Position numbers and translations under genes: made by a program
Shown: in pieces, positions 26,391-38,649 of the stretch
Position numbering within the stretch: the stretch's first letter is position 1
Layout of the letters: each line of letters begins with the position of its first letter
Notes under the pieces: generated by a model
What the model was told of the DNA's origin: nothing
Seen by the model: only the letters and a program-made list of their open reading frames with translations
The model's database searches: none
Assembly (NCBI GenBank): GCA_008360955.1
Contig: LUCM01006117.1
Coordinates: forward strand, 183,169-247,168
Direction of reading: 5' to 3'
Source: Fasciolopsis buskii
Lineage: Eukaryota > Platyhelminthes > Trematoda > Plagiorchiida > Fasciolidae
DNA length: 64,000 nucleotides

Positions 26391-28103
26391 TCAAGACACA
26401 TCTGATATTAGAACAAATGCGTTTACAAATGTGTGCTTCGGATTCCAATCTCAGTAACCGTGGTGTATTGGTTGACCAAATATTTAGCGAATTTGTGGCT
26501 AAAAATAGTGAGACAAACGATACGCGTGCATAAGTCAGAGTTAGACAACTAATCCTTAAAAGACACAGATAAGTAAGACCAATGATATTTCGTGTGAGCC
26601 CGTTCAAATCTACCAATTTCGGGGTTAGCTAACTTTATGGAGTACTATGCTAAGCTTCATTTCACGCTGACGTCTTCGAAGTATCCATGGGGTGCTGGAA
26701 ATGTTGCAGACAATAACAATGATGGTGCAGGTGCGTTAACTTTAATATTCATCATCCGTACAAAATACTTTTCAAGAATGTTCATGGTTCTCATTCACTT
26801 CTTGCAACTTAAAAAGTGATGCTAGATTTCTCTTCAGAACTTAGACAACGACAGTCACTCCTGCCTCCATGCTCATATGGTTCACACAAGATGCAACTGA
26901 CACTTGGAGGGCCTATTTGTGTGACAGCAAAATCAGACACCAAATAACATTGTCTTTTATTCATACTCACTTGAGGACCTAAGCAATTTACTGCAGGATA
27001 TAGGCTGGTGCACTAAATTAGTGACCAAACGGCTTTTAGTCGAAATCCGCTTGACATATCTACCGTCTTTTGCATTGCCAGCCAATATTTGCATTGGAAT
27101 CTTGCTTATGAAATTAAAATGTAAAATAGTCAATTGGTTTTCATTAGTTATTCAAGGTATTCTGTTATTTTCTTTGGATGACACTGGCTGTTTCACAGAG
27201 CTTTCAACCTGTCCTTTTAAACCGTTGGTGGCCAAGTGATCCAAAAGCGGAGCTTCAATCTGAAGGTCAGTGGTTGGTCTCCTAGGTTCCCAGGCCTGTT
27301 TCCCACTTATTACCGCTCAGTTGTCCGCAACTCCCTTCCGGATCGGGACACACATCGCCACCTTAAATAGAAAAGAAGAAATAGATAAAATTATGTCACC
27401 AATCTAGTACTTGTCATGTGTTCTATTTCACCGTTTCATGATAGTTAATCCGCTGATAACGTCGAAGTTTATTTTCAACCCTACTGCTAACTAGCGTAAA
27501 AAACAGGCTCATGCCTTTTTCAAAAGCCGAACAACAGCCAACTAGGATCAGTAAATGCCGCAATCGCAACCGCTGTTCTCATCCCCTGTGCAAATTCGGA
27601 CCAGTACCGTTTGCCCTTTGTTTTTATTTGTGATGGTCACGGTAATTGGATGAATTTCTGTGTTTCTATTCCATAATCTTGGCTAAATCAGATAACTCAG
27701 TAGTGATTCAACCCTCTTCATCCTATTATTTCCATGGTTGCGAGATGGTCGTTACGGATACGTTTACCATAACATGTTCTACCGAAACGATATTTGCCCT
27801 GTAGGTCTCAGTTAGTTTGAATACACTTGTCTTTTTGTGGCTCCAATAGTGTCCAGGAATTTTGGCCCAGCGTAAACAACTGTCCTTTGTGGACGGGATT
27901 TCTATCAATCAGAAAGATGCGGTTTGATGTGGGCTTGTACCAAAATGTGGACAGCGCCACTGACATTTTTGTTACATCCGCACGATAGATCTGGTGGTTA
28001 CATACTGGTGACATCCAGACCGCACTAATTAAGGTGTGCTCAATGCGACGCTATTTTGCCGCTTTGGAGCACCAAATTCGTGGCTGGTTTTGGCGCCTGT
28101 GGT

Positions 28104-28125
28104 TATATATATGCATATATATATG
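28104..28125. repeat. AT-rich palindrome
   Basis: Alternating TA runs centred on ATGCAT, self-complementary, low complexity. Confidence 0.7.
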
Positions 28126-31100
28126 CTGTCACAATAGAATGAGCCTTACCCTATTCTGTAGGTAACTGAGTGGGTCTGGTTATTGTTTTTCATGATAAGT
28201 GAAGAAAATGGCACAGTTTACTGTAAAATTCATTAAATGTCATTGTTGCTATCTCGTAGAATGCTGAAACCTAACAAAAGTAATGTGTGAACATCTTGAG
28301 ATTATAGGTTTTACAATTCATTTGCAGTCACGAAAACCTCGCCTTAAAGTAGAATCTGAAACTGGCATTGTTTGTGATGATTTTGACTAGTATGTTGGTC
28401 GCTTTAGGACAGTTGATATTTTCCCTTTATTTTCGTCTCGTTTTTCCTTTGTTTCTTTTATAAGAATATCAGCTTCCTATCCATTCGCCTTAATCACATT
28501 TGGATGTTGTTGATCTGGGCATTTTTCCTTTCACATCCGGTTGTAATGTATGTATATATCAGAAAACGTACGCTGGGTTATAACATTATTTTAACGGCTG
28601 GGTCCGAAATTGGACTCGTTGTCACATACGAATGAATGCCGTTCACTTTGATGCATTGTCCATTTGAACATCATTCCAATTTGCACCGTTGTTATCGTTA
28701 GAGGGACGCAATGTTCTTCCTAATGCCGATTAGGTCAATTTTTCTAATTATGGGCTTCGAGGACCAAGTACTCCTCTTTCCGTGTGTCCGAGTGATTATC
28801 GTCACATTGCTGACCTTAATCTCATGTCCTATCTGTGCACAGAGGTTCCATATCTGTGAATGTAGGTCAGTGTGTCATAGGGTAAGCTATGTTTGTGTGG
28901 ACTTGTGTCTAATTTTTCGTCTGTCGCGCCGATTATGCTGGTTATGAAACTCAAGGCATGCGATGGTGTCAACTGCACACCACTGGCTGTGCCTATAGAA
29001 GCAGTCCACTCGACCTTAGGGCGCTGCCAGAATTGTGGGCAGTTTTGTTATTGAATGGTAGTAGGATCACATTAGGGTATTTATTATACTTCACAAATTT
29101 GAGCAACCTAGACAGCTGCGATCTCATCTGAACCATTCGGGGAGTGAATGAGCGATAAGTCCCTCTAAGAATCTCAACGTCAAGCGTCCGTTTTTTCGTC
29201 TGTCAAGCAAGACTAACGAGGCTAACCATTCCAGGGGAATTTCGTTCTTCTATTCTTACGCGAAACATTGATAACAAAAATCTATCTTACTGTTCCTTTT
29301 CGCACGTACTGCGTACTGTGGTGGTGTTTGGAAAAGTTATCAAGTCCATCCCGATTTAAGCTCATAGCAGTTAACTATCTCTCTTATCCAACAGAACTAC
29401 TTAGCAAATAGCCTACCCAAGATAGCAATTGCATTTATAATCTGAAGTCAATTATTCATTAATCCAGGCAACTCACATTATTTGCGGTCTGAGAATCTAT
29501 GCTGATCGTGAGCCTCAAAATTTCCATTTAGGAGGGGTCTTGATAAATATAAAAGATGACCTTAGGTCGAGGGTATTCAAACGAGCTGCATTATGCGTTT
29601 ACGTTTTTAGGCTAACAGTGGAACAATGAACTGAAAACGGTGAAGTCTTTCGGTAACACAATGTAGGGATAATAAAATCAATAAGATACCATGCCTAATT
29701 TAAGTTTTGTGTCTGAGTAAGCCCAGTCCCGGGAAATGTACAAGGCTACTATTTGTATAGTATTAGAAGAATAAACTATGTCAGGCACGTCTACGATGCA
29801 ACAAGTCATGTACATGTGGAATCAGGTATTTGTATTCCTGTTCGAAGTTTATGACAGAAGTTTGTTGCCCTAATCCCAAGGTGAATTACCTGTACTTCGT
29901 GCAGCTCCGTCCCAATAAGAACGAGAAATTCATGAATGCTTCATATTTCAACGGAAACGAAATACGTATTTTTGGTGCAATGAGACAGCGGATGTAATTA
30001 TCGCTAGACGTGTTAGAGAACAACGAGTGCGTTAAGTCGGTGATCCATCGGTTTGGCTGATCGATGCATAAAAACTGTTCAAAACGTTTACAGAAACGAC
30101 TTCTCTAGTAACAAAGTTCTTGAAAATTTTCTCGTTTTCTCGTGTCCGTTTAATATGTCCACCCTGACACGAAAAAATATACGAGTAGATTTTACGGGAT
30201 CAAAATACGAAGCACCAAGGGCAATAGAAATATACCCCGGATTCTAGGGTAAACGATGGAAGAAAACGGCCCGTTTTCTAAAAAACTTCCATTTTGTACT
30301 TCACTAGAATTTTATGTTACCTCGAGTAGAGTAGTTTTCTTCTAACATGACAGAAATCGGGTGAATCTGCCCTCACTTCATCCATCCTGGGGTTATCTAC
30401 CGTTTGTCTGACGTGATAATTCAGTAAGCTATCTGCACAATGAGAATTAAATACTAGAACAATGCGGTTTTTGAGGTGAAAATGGTTGTGTTCTCGAGGA
30501 AGACTAAAAAGGTACCAACGGACAGTGATGGATCATGGGTTCCCAGTGTTTATTAGCATAGTATTTCGGCAATGCACTCGTCAAACTGTTGTAAACGAAT
30601 CCCACTTTTGCTCCATGGCGGGCTCTTAAGACGCCTTGTTTGAGATTAGGGTCCAGATGGTATGTCGACTGAATTTCCAGCTTATTTGCTCGACAGGTAA
30701 CATCAAAGCTAAGGGTTTATTGCCGAACAGTTTTGTCGCTTCCCACTGCTTATAATGAGACAGAAATGAAGTGTTTGTTCCCCAAGCTGTTGCATACCAG
30801 AGCGGAAAGTGTTCATGTGATACTTGTCACATGAGTTCCGGCTAGGCCTGTGTGTATACATATGGCAAAGACCTTTGTTCGCACTACAACCAGAGACTGT
30901 CTGACGTCATCACCTCGAGTGCTGGCGAAACGTTCCCGACCTGAATGCCATGTTCAGCGAATACAAATCGTCAAAACCCATCGACCTGAACTGGAAAGCA
31001 CCGACTTTTAAAACCACTGAAGGCGGTTTACACGTCTATTGCTGATGCGAAACAAGTTGGTATCATCGTTTTCACATCGTTCGTTCAAGCTAAACGTCTG

Positions 31101-31227
31101 AAATCCGTTCGACAAAAATCAAATGTATCCTACGGTTCTTATGAAATCATCGAGCGAAATGAGTGGACAAACTCAACTACATTATTTGCCGATATTCACA
31201 CGATCACAAGCACCACTTCTATTACTA

Positions 31228-31283
31228 CCATCACCAGTACCACCACCAACAACAACAATAACAATAACAACAACAGCAACAGT
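31228..31283. repeat. Triplet microsatellite (ACC/AAC/AAT)n
   Basis: Imperfect run of ACC then AAC/AAT triplets. It makes the overlapping 62-codon + frame at 31123-31311 Thr/Pro-rich. That frame is a by-product of the repeat. Confidence 0.9.
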
Positions 31284-33026
31284 GAACAGACAACATCGCC
31301 AACCCTTCTGATACGATCACGATTACCTGAGTGAAAACACGTTCGTGTGGATCTCATCCGGTCACAATGCACCTACCCTCGTATTTTTTTTCCTGCGCTT
31401 CAGAGTTCATCCGCACTGCGTTGCCATTGGATCCGCATGTTTGCGTGTGCTTTGCACTTGTTCAGTTGTTCAGTCTCTGTGAGTTTTCAATGCATTGACC
31501 TGGATTACAACGGCATCATGAGGTTCACTTTCGATTGCCGGAAAATTCGACAGTGTTATCGGTCGCACATGCGCGAGTAGTTCGCGTAACACTAGTTCCT
31601 TTTTCGTTCTCGACGTCAATGTGACAGTTGCTGTTATTGGCTCTGTAAACTATTCGCTATTTATTATGCGCTACTAGGAGCCAGCCCAGGAAACAATGCT
31701 CAAATTATCCCGGGATCACATAGACAATATATTAATGCATAGTGTTGCATAGTGGGGACGGTGAACATAGACTCATTCGCCTAGAATATCATATTTCACA
31801 GTTCCATGTTCAAAATGTGAGTTTATAAGATCCAATATTATTTAGGTGGTCGTACGTGATAGCAAGGGTGGATCTAAAAACGATTCATATGAGAAGATGC
31901 ACTGCAGTAATTATACATTGAAAACAAACTATTGTATCTTATATTAACCATCCCCACATCAACCAATATTTGAAAGCTCCACCGACATGTACCATGCAAA
32001 AATAAATCATACGCATGAAATCTTCCTTTTCCACCACTTGATTCCATGGGAATATCTTGACAGAAACTAATCAATGGCACCTCGAACTGTTCCGGTAACT
32101 TTATTTGTTAGTAACAGACTTCCTGACCATTCCTACCGCTTTTGCGTCTAGTTGTTCAAACCTCGGGTCTAACTTGTGAAGTTGGTGCAATGCCTGTCTA
32201 TAGACTTCATGGTCCACGGTTTCCTATCGTTTGTGAACTCGAAGCTTTTGGCTATGGTGGCTGCCTGACCACGTCTGAAGTTGCTCCAGAGGATCTAAGT
32301 AGCCGTAAACCGATTGAAATTGCTTGCAAATATTTCTTGAGGATTTCCATTAGCTTTTACTTTCTCGACCTTCTTTTTTCCCACTAGAACCCATAATGTT
32401 CTCAATCCATGACAGTCCAATTCTGAACAGCATGCAGTCCTCCTTTTTGTCGTGGCTTTTGTGGATTGAGCTTTATTCGCGCGTCATTCTTCTTCATGCT
32501 CCACATGAATTCGCTCAAATTCCGCAACATGGTCCAACAACTATTTGTTTGTTTTTGTACTGGTTGCACGATGAAATAAGGCACACATATTCGCATGCAA
32601 AACATTTTCACGCATAATCGTTCCTGATTCAGTTGAAATCGTGCACGTCACGGTTTACACGTTTCACTATGGAGCCCGAAATCGTTACACATTTCAGTTA
32701 TCGTTTCCGTTTAGTACCACCGACGGATAATCCACCGTGCATTACCGTTCCCTTAAATCACAATGAATTAGAGCCACCATATGTGAGGAGTAGCAGGTTT
32801 CTTGTTTTGCATTTCTTCTTTGTTTGTGAGAGGGAAAAATTTCCTAATTGATTTGTAAAATTGGCATTATCTTTTCATTCCTTGTTGGTTAATTTGAGCA
32901 GGGTAGAGATGTCACCCGTCGCGCGTAAGCCAAAAGTCTTCTCTAAGACAGTCCTGCTAACGAAAAATCGAATGAATCTTACAAAATATTGTTGAATAAC
33001 ATACGAACAAGACTGAATCCAAATTT

Positions 33027-33296
33027 TTAACCAGATAAACTGGAAGGAATTTTCTGCGAAGAGTACTGAGAAACGGGTGAATCGGTATACCTTGTGCTGT
33101 ACAGTTTCTTCTGCGCATTGGAATCATTAGTCAGTTTTGTCATAGCAGCTGTTACAGTCGCCTGACGAGGTTTTCGATCTCGCACGGGGCAAAGTTTATT
33201 GAATTGATTTTGACTTGCACGTTTAATATTGAACAGGTTGTGTCGAATATCAAGACCAAATGACGTAAGGAGTGCATCGAAAAATCGATGCGCCAT
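33027..33296 (-). CDS. Unidentified open frame of 89 codons starting inside a repeat
   Basis: The - strand frame starts MAHRFFDALLTSFGLDIRHN and ends SSQKIPSSLSG before a stop. It is basic and Ser/Lys-rich with no known domain. Its first 12 or so codons lie inside a dispersed repeat also present at 39.44 kb, where the same frame again reads RFFDALLTSFG. The frame may be a remnant of a transposable-element protein, or an exon formed partly from a repeat. There is no splice evidence. Confidence 0.2.
   Translation of the reverse strand: MAHRFFDALLTSFGLDIRHNLFNIKRASQNQFNKLCPVRDRKPRQATVTAAMTKLTNDSNAQKKLYSTRYTDSPVSQYSSQKIPSSLSG
33254..33296 (+). repeat. Dispersed repeat block A (also at 39.44 kb)
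   Basis: GACCAAATGACGTAAGGAG followed by a short hairpin (GCATCGA, four A, TCGATGC). It matches the block at 39438-39476 nearly base for base. Confidence 0.7.
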
Positions 33297-33310
33297 GCAC
33301 TGGTTTTATT

Positions 33311-33445
33311 GTGAACGTTAGAATGTTAATAACACAGCGTTGTTGGTAGATGTTAAACTGGCCTTGAGAAAGACCACCCAAGGTAGTCGAAACGTTGGCA
33401 CGTTACGTATACCAACAAAGTTGGGTTATTGACATTGTCATTCAC
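33311..33445 (+). repeat. Hammerhead-like repeat flanked by inverted repeats, copy 1
   Basis: The centre (33359-33398) reads CCTTGAGAAAGACC, a short loop, GGTAGTC and GAAACG. This gives a small stem followed by GAAAC, as in a hammerhead ribozyme's stem II and GAAA strand. The canonical CUGANGA is not intact. On both sides lie arms of about 42 bases (33311-33353 and 33405-33445) that are imperfect inverted copies of each other. The right arm and centre recur at 54.1 kb, and the right arm at 39.48 kb. Hammerhead motifs in Penelope-like elements and in the schistosome Sm-alpha SINE-like family are established. Membership here is inference. Confidence 0.55.
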
Positions 33446-34754
33446 AATGAGATTGTGCCGAAGCTCAAAAGTAATAATTGTTTTTAACTGGCAGGCAGAT
33501 CCTTTTTCACCAACGCTAGTTAAGACCAGCCACTGGGGACTGCATCCAATTAAACCATAACGAAATGAAATTTATTTCCCAATTAATTAAACCCACTTTT
33601 ATCACTCCCTTTTGAATTCTTTGTATATAAACCCGTTATATTCTTTATTCACCAAGCGTCAGATTGCAATTTTGATGTTGATGATTAGCTTATAGATAGC
33701 TCATTTTGTTCTGTCCAGAAAAGCCGTCACTATCCTCTCAATAACTTCAAGCTCGAGGCTTTTGTTTGCTGACGAGACGAAACGAGCCATAAGACTATGC
33801 TTATTTTCAGAAAATGACAATAAAATTTGGAAGAACATCAAACTCTTAGTGAAATGAAGCATGGGTCCATTTAAAACCAAAACCTCACCAGAAAGGTCCC
33901 ACCGCTCGAATAAGGGAAAGATTTCTAATCAAATTTAGCAGTTGAGCGAATGAATTTATCTCCTAATTGTTGTGTGCTGGTTTCCATGTCTTCAGAGTGT
34001 TCTTGCTAAAGATTTCTATTGGTTAGCAAATGCACTATGATTTTTTTGTCATTAATGGATTTAAACACCGCCTAAACTATAAAGTGGACTTATCTAAGCA
34101 CCTAGAGTTTGGTTCAGCGTCTCTACACCTGGATGACGAGAAGCTACTTTGCCTTGTTACTTATTTTTTGTAAACGCAGCATGCACGATTCAAAACGAAT
34201 ATCCAAATAACCATAACTTCTATGTTCACTATTGTCAAAGCTGCACTTTACTTCAACTGAAAGTGCATTAAAATGGAGACATGTTACACATGCCTGCATT
34301 CCGTCGATGTGAACTGCTCATGTGGGGTAGGTGGTGAATGGACGACGGGTAGAGTAGGTTTTATTTAATGTCAAAAATGCCCCCAGTGTGGGCCTTTTAC
34401 GTTTAAAAATATTTATTACCGCGAAAATATTTTACCTGTCTCAACGTCTTCCCGCGAATGTTTGTCTGCTTTGTTCCTCGAAATTCGATACTACGGAGAA
34501 ACACAAGGTTGTGCGTGGAAACGCAGTACCACACGCTTCTTGAGACGGTAATTTCTAGATTGATACCGAAAATGGTATTATCACGTTCACATTCCCATAA
34601 TCATTCTTATTAGAAATTTTAAAAAAATAACGGTGAAAATGCTCAATCGTGACGAACAATGAAACACACTTCTCTGATAACTTTTATCTAAAGGCTCTGC
34701 TCCAGAATTGCACGTTCGACTAAGTCGAACGTCGCTCGCAGGCAAAGGTTGACA

Positions 34755-34982
34755 CTAATCGTGGGCCTCCCGAAGTTGTGTTCCATAGTTTGACGCTAAG
34801 TCGATACAATCAGACCGATTAAGAAACTGACTGGGTTTACACGGCCGAATCAATGGCGGATGCTGGATTACCGATCTACAAATACTTGTTATTAGTTTAG
34901 ATGGGATCAGTACATGGCCAGCTGCATTATGATTTACAAAGATAAATGTGCCTAGTGAATCGGCTCGATCACCGTTCCACAT
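34755..34982 (-). CDS. Unidentified open frame of 75 codons
   Basis: The - strand frame starts MWNGDRADSLGTFIFVNHNA and ends NYGTQLREAHD. Composition is protein-like but no domain or clear splice acceptor is seen. It lies in the 9.3-kb intron of the + strand gene, so if real it would be a nested gene. A chance frame is equally possible. Confidence 0.15.
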   Translation of the reverse strand: MWNGDRADSLGTFIFVNHNAAGHVLIPSKLITSICRSVIQHPPLIRPCKPSQFLNRSDCIDLASNYGTQLREAHD

Positions 34983-35566
34983 TCGAGAAGGGCGACAAAC
35001 GACAGCAAGTGAAGACCGAATTCATAAAACGTGCACCGAACTGTGGATGAACAAACTGAGAGTGGAAAAGAGTAAGAAAGAGGCACCACAAATATGTTAG
35101 ATCACATGTGACACGGTTACCATGACAACAAAGCTGGCTGATTAGTAGTGTGGTTTGAGGTCAGGAGGGGGATTTTCTGGTTTTACATCAGACAGTTTAC
35201 CAATCTTAGTCAACATCAGTGGTTTTGTCCCATGCTTTCTGCACGTGAGGTTGAAAAATCCGCATGGGAACTATGCAACTCCTGTAGTTGTCCATGTATT
35301 GTCGATATACTCAACGCGCCTTGGAAAATCATAGGAAAACTGCAAAGGTTTAACAAGTAACTGATCAAAAATCGTGTGAAGAACATACGCCCTCTGTTTC
35401 TTGAGCTCGTTAGTCAGTGCCAACGGAAACCGGAAATTTTATTGTTACAATAAAATCTCTTAATGGTCAGATTTTCATTTATCCATTCAACGAGGGCAGA
35501 AATTTAATGCTAGGAACAAACGTGGTATTCTTGATTTTTTTACGTGTTTATCAATTTCTTTTGCAG

Positions 35567-35873
35567 CATTAAATGTGACACCGAATTGTTACCGCGTAGG
35601 CAGTCAATGGAACGATCTGACTCCGGTGACGATTCGGGGAACAACTCTTCAAGAGTCAATAAATCGGTCTACCCCTTTTGGAAACCAACAGATGTGCCAC
35701 TCAGCCTCATTCACAGTCCAGTAATCAAAACAGGGAACGGAGATGCAGAGGTTTATGAGGAATCGATTGACCCAATGCAAGAGGTATCCAGTCAAACAGA
35801 ACCATCTCCTGTTCGTGCATCTATCTGTTTAATAAGCGACGAACATGCGAATACAGCTTCCACTTCATCGTCT
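35567..35873 (+). CDS. ZDHHC1/11-like palmitoyltransferase, serine-rich tail exon
   Basis: Strong acceptor (TCAATTTCTTTTGCAG) and donor (GTAAGTTC). The first base completes a Ser codon, followed by 102 codons ending on a complete Ser codon. It begins IKCDTELLPRRQSMERSD and ends TASTSSS. The chain is acidic and Ser/Thr/Pro-rich with no membrane span, as expected for a disordered cytosolic tail. RRQSMERSDSG looks like a phosphorylation-prone site (basic residues before Ser). No domain is recognised. It is placed in this gene by phase, direction and tail-like composition. Confidence 0.6.
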
Positions 35874-37037
35874 GTAAGTTCAAATGGCTTTTTTAATATA
35901 ACAAACATTAAAGAGAATACTTGGACAAACGTATCAGACAAGACCAGGAGCAATTGCATATAGCATAAAATCCTTTGCAACGGTGTGTTTTTTGACATCG
36001 ATCAGACTTTGAGATTTAGCATGCACGAACAAATTCAGTAATATGGGTGTCCAATATCAGACGTCAAATGCCGTAGTGGGCAGCATCGGATATTCCGGCA
36101 AAGATAGGATTTGTTTGGTGTTCCAGAACTCCTGCTCCCCAAGGAGAATTCATGCAAGAGACAACTAAATTACTATTGCCGACAGTGGATATTTCACCTA
36201 ATAATGCAATCTTCTGCTAATACGCATGACAAATCAGTCATTTGAATCACTGAGGACATTTCGAAGCTGTTAAATGCAGCGATTTCCTACTAGTTTTGAA
36301 AACATGGTTAGTTTTCTGGGCTTTGCAAAAAGTGGGCCAATATCTTTCAGCTGGAGACGAGGTATTCCGCACCTTACAAGCTAATACAGATCATCAAGAA
36401 TAATTTCAAAGTAGGTTTGTTCTTGAGATTTTCTTCACCAAGTTACCTTGCATTGGAATTATTCACTTGAAAACTGTGCTAGGCAACACATTCATTTATG
36501 GTATGATTTTGGCCGTCGTCATGAAACGCACATGATCCAGTTTTTTCAACAGCTTGCTACATCTTTTAAGTGTGAGTAAAGTGGTTATCTGTGTACGAAG
36601 CCTATATATTGTATTTTCGGAAAGCCAACGAGCCTCAACTAGTTTATTCAGCAAGTTCATCTGGTAATTCTATTAGCTCTCGTGTTTCACGTAGTACGGT
36701 ATTCACTTTGGCATTGAATGGCAGCAATAACCCATGACTTGAAAATTAAAATCATGCATGAGAGCGCTGCGCGACGTCTTGACCTTTCTGAACTCAACAT
36801 GTTGCATTTGCTTGACACCTATATTATTTACTCATATTGCCAAAAGTATTAGTTTTTTAGTCAAAACATTCAATTCGTTCTTCTTCTAGGAAAATTAAAT
36901 TTCTGTTTACATCCTCCTTCCTCACCTGCTGCTTATATTTGGAATAAGACAAATTAATGTACTCATACGAAGTATCGTTCTCATTAACTTGCTTGGTTGC
37001 AATGGATCCAACATATTGATTTTCTGTCTTCTTCCAG
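35874..37037 (+). other. Intron of the ZDHHC-like gene (1.2 kb)
   Basis: Starts GTAAGT and ends TTTCTGTCTTCTTCCAG. A 64-codon - strand frame at 36857-37051 overlaps the acceptor and is taken as a shadow. Confidence 0.6.
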
Positions 37038-37187
37038 TCACGTGAGGACAATCAGAGCGAAAACTCGTACATTAGGTGCTCCGAAGGAAGTCCGCATTCG
37101 AACAGAGGGCATAATCTGAGCTTCCACACTGAAAATGCAGACGATGGAAGACAATATTCTTCAAAGCAATCAACGTTTTTGCCATAA
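37038..37187 (+). CDS. ZDHHC1/11-like palmitoyltransferase, last exon
   Basis: A very good pyrimidine-rich acceptor opens 49 codons in phase 0, starting SREDNQSENSYIRCSEGS and ending SSKQSTFLP, then TAA. The Ser/Asn/Asp-rich composition continues that of the previous exon. The stop gives the whole chain 386 residues from the first exon in the window. The first AATAAA downstream is at 38384-38389, 1.2 kb away, so the true cleavage site is uncertain and may use a variant signal. Confidence 0.6.
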   Translation, partial: SREDNQSENSYIRCSEGSPHSNRGHNLSFHTENADDGRQYSSKQSTFLP

Positions 37188-38640
37188 TCCTATCAAGATA
37201 TGACGTTTTCTTTTTATTTGACTTCATCGCGAATCAGCACTTTATTTTCCTCGGTCATATTTTGATCTCCACTTGATTTCGACTTTTCGTATCTTTGTGT
37301 GCATTTCATTCCTGGTTCCAATCTGCCTGTCAGTACCCACTTGTGATAACTCCCTGAGTCTGTGTGTATCAAATCTAACTGGACTGCATAACCTAGATAC
37401 ACCTTTTCCTGTAAAACCTGCAGTGAAATCTGTCCACCTAACGGATTTTACCATCGATCTTGTGATGAAAGCCGATTCTAATAGATAAGTCCATCGCATG
37501 CAGTTTTTCTATGTTGCGTGTTCACTTTCTGCTCTGAGGGTCGATATGCCTCATCCGTTTCTCGTCTTTGGCGCTGCCCAATCTGAGACCGAAGAGCGTA
37601 ACCGTCTACTTATGACATTGCAGTAGGCAAAATAGCATCACGAAATTGCCACAGCTGCTTCAAGGTGAACGCGGTCAATTGATGTTTTTCCACAGGTAAC
37701 AAATTATAGTTAAATTATCAACATTTTCAGTTGTTGATTAGGCTTTAAAACTACATGAAATACTGGGTAATTTCGGACTACACATAGGAGGCTGTGTATG
37801 AAAAATCGATGTTCTTTGCATTTGTTAAGCTGCCCGCTGTGGCATTAGTCATAGGCATTGCAATGCGTCAAACATTCAGCTACAAAGTTAGTATTTTTGA
37901 GAGGAAATTACATTGAGATAACGATTGCAGGCAGGCAAGTGAGCAATGTATGCGTGTGTGCAGGTTAGACCATGCGATTCGGCGAGTTAGTCGTTATTTG
38001 TCACGTCCCATTTACGTGAAGTGGTTAGGAATCGATAAAACACTGGAGTGAAATTTGGAATACTTGTTCTTCGGTAAAGTAACTGATATGCTATTGCTTT
38101 TACAGCACATAGAATACAGGTTGGTTAACTGAATCTAGGCGAATGAGGCAAAGCTTGGGAAATGAACGAATAAGGTCAATTATATCAAGTGACCGGGCAA
38201 AATTCTGCCATTTGCATCGATACACAATCGTCACGTAGATGACTACTCACAAAGGTCAACATGTTTTGGTCAACTACTAAATGAGCGGACTCATCGGGAG
38301 ATGATTTTGGTAAATCATGTTTTTACTCAGCTTATTGTCAAAATAGACTTGAAGTTTCGCATGATTAATCAACAAAACCGATTAATAAATTTAGGCTAAA
38401 GACTAAAAGAAACCCCAAGTGAAATATCCGATTAGGTCGGTTCCAAAGCAGGTATCATGGTGCTTCTTTGATGACGAAGCTGGAACAGCGGTGTTCCGAG
38501 AGCCCATGAGGTATGCAGCGCATAAGGAGGTTATACAACTACGCATGCCCTGACAGTGCCAATTTTGCGAGTTTGGTTTTTTAAAGAATAATGATTTTCT
38601 CACAAAAATCATGATCACATTTCAATTCCACCCCTATGTG
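37188..38640 (+). other. Probable 3' untranslated region and flank
   Basis: No gene seen. The first AATAAA after the stop codon is at 38384-38389. Small overlapping open frames on both strands near 37.2-37.5 kb have no splice support. Confidence 0.3.
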
Positions 38641-38649
38641 GGTAGGTTG

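Larger units (their letters stand above)
26274..35566 (+). other. Intron of the ZDHHC-like gene (9.3 kb)
   Basis: Starts GTAAGA and ends TTTCTTTTGCAG. It is long enough to hide further exons. It contains a 13-bp perfect hairpin, triplet repeats at 31.2 kb, the hammerhead-like repeat copy at 33.3-33.45 kb, and - strand open frames at 33.0-33.3 and 34.75-34.98 kb. Confidence 0.5.
14659..37187 (+). other. Gene span: ZDHHC1/11-like palmitoyltransferase, 5' end missing
   Basis: Six exons (14659-14790, 18368-18783, 22048-22161, 26230-26273, 35567-35873, 37038-37187) join with matching phases. The first two bases belong to a split codon, followed by 387 codons including a TAA stop. Proteins of this family attach palmitate to cysteines of target proteins at endomembranes. 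The identification rests on the last membrane span followed by HAYL-Y-TRGMTTYEFIVAQR, which matches the TM4 and TTxE region of ZDHHC1 and ZDHHC11. The catalytic DHHC part is not in these exons. Introns are 3.6, 3.3, 4.1, 9.3 and 1.2 kb. Additional small exons, especially in the 9.3-kb intron, cannot be excluded. Confidence 0.75.

Noticed and set aside
31123..31311. Thr/Pro-rich 62-codon frame
   Set aside because: Its composition comes from the ACC/AAC triplet repeat, with no splice or domain support.
33359..33398. A functional hammerhead ribozyme
   Set aside because: The stem and GAAAC strand are present, but the CUGANGA strand is replaced by CTTGAGAA. I report it only as hammerhead-like.
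36857..37051. 64-codon - strand frame, charged and protein-like
   Set aside because: It overlaps the acceptor and start of the last palmitoyltransferase exon, which has stronger splice evidence.
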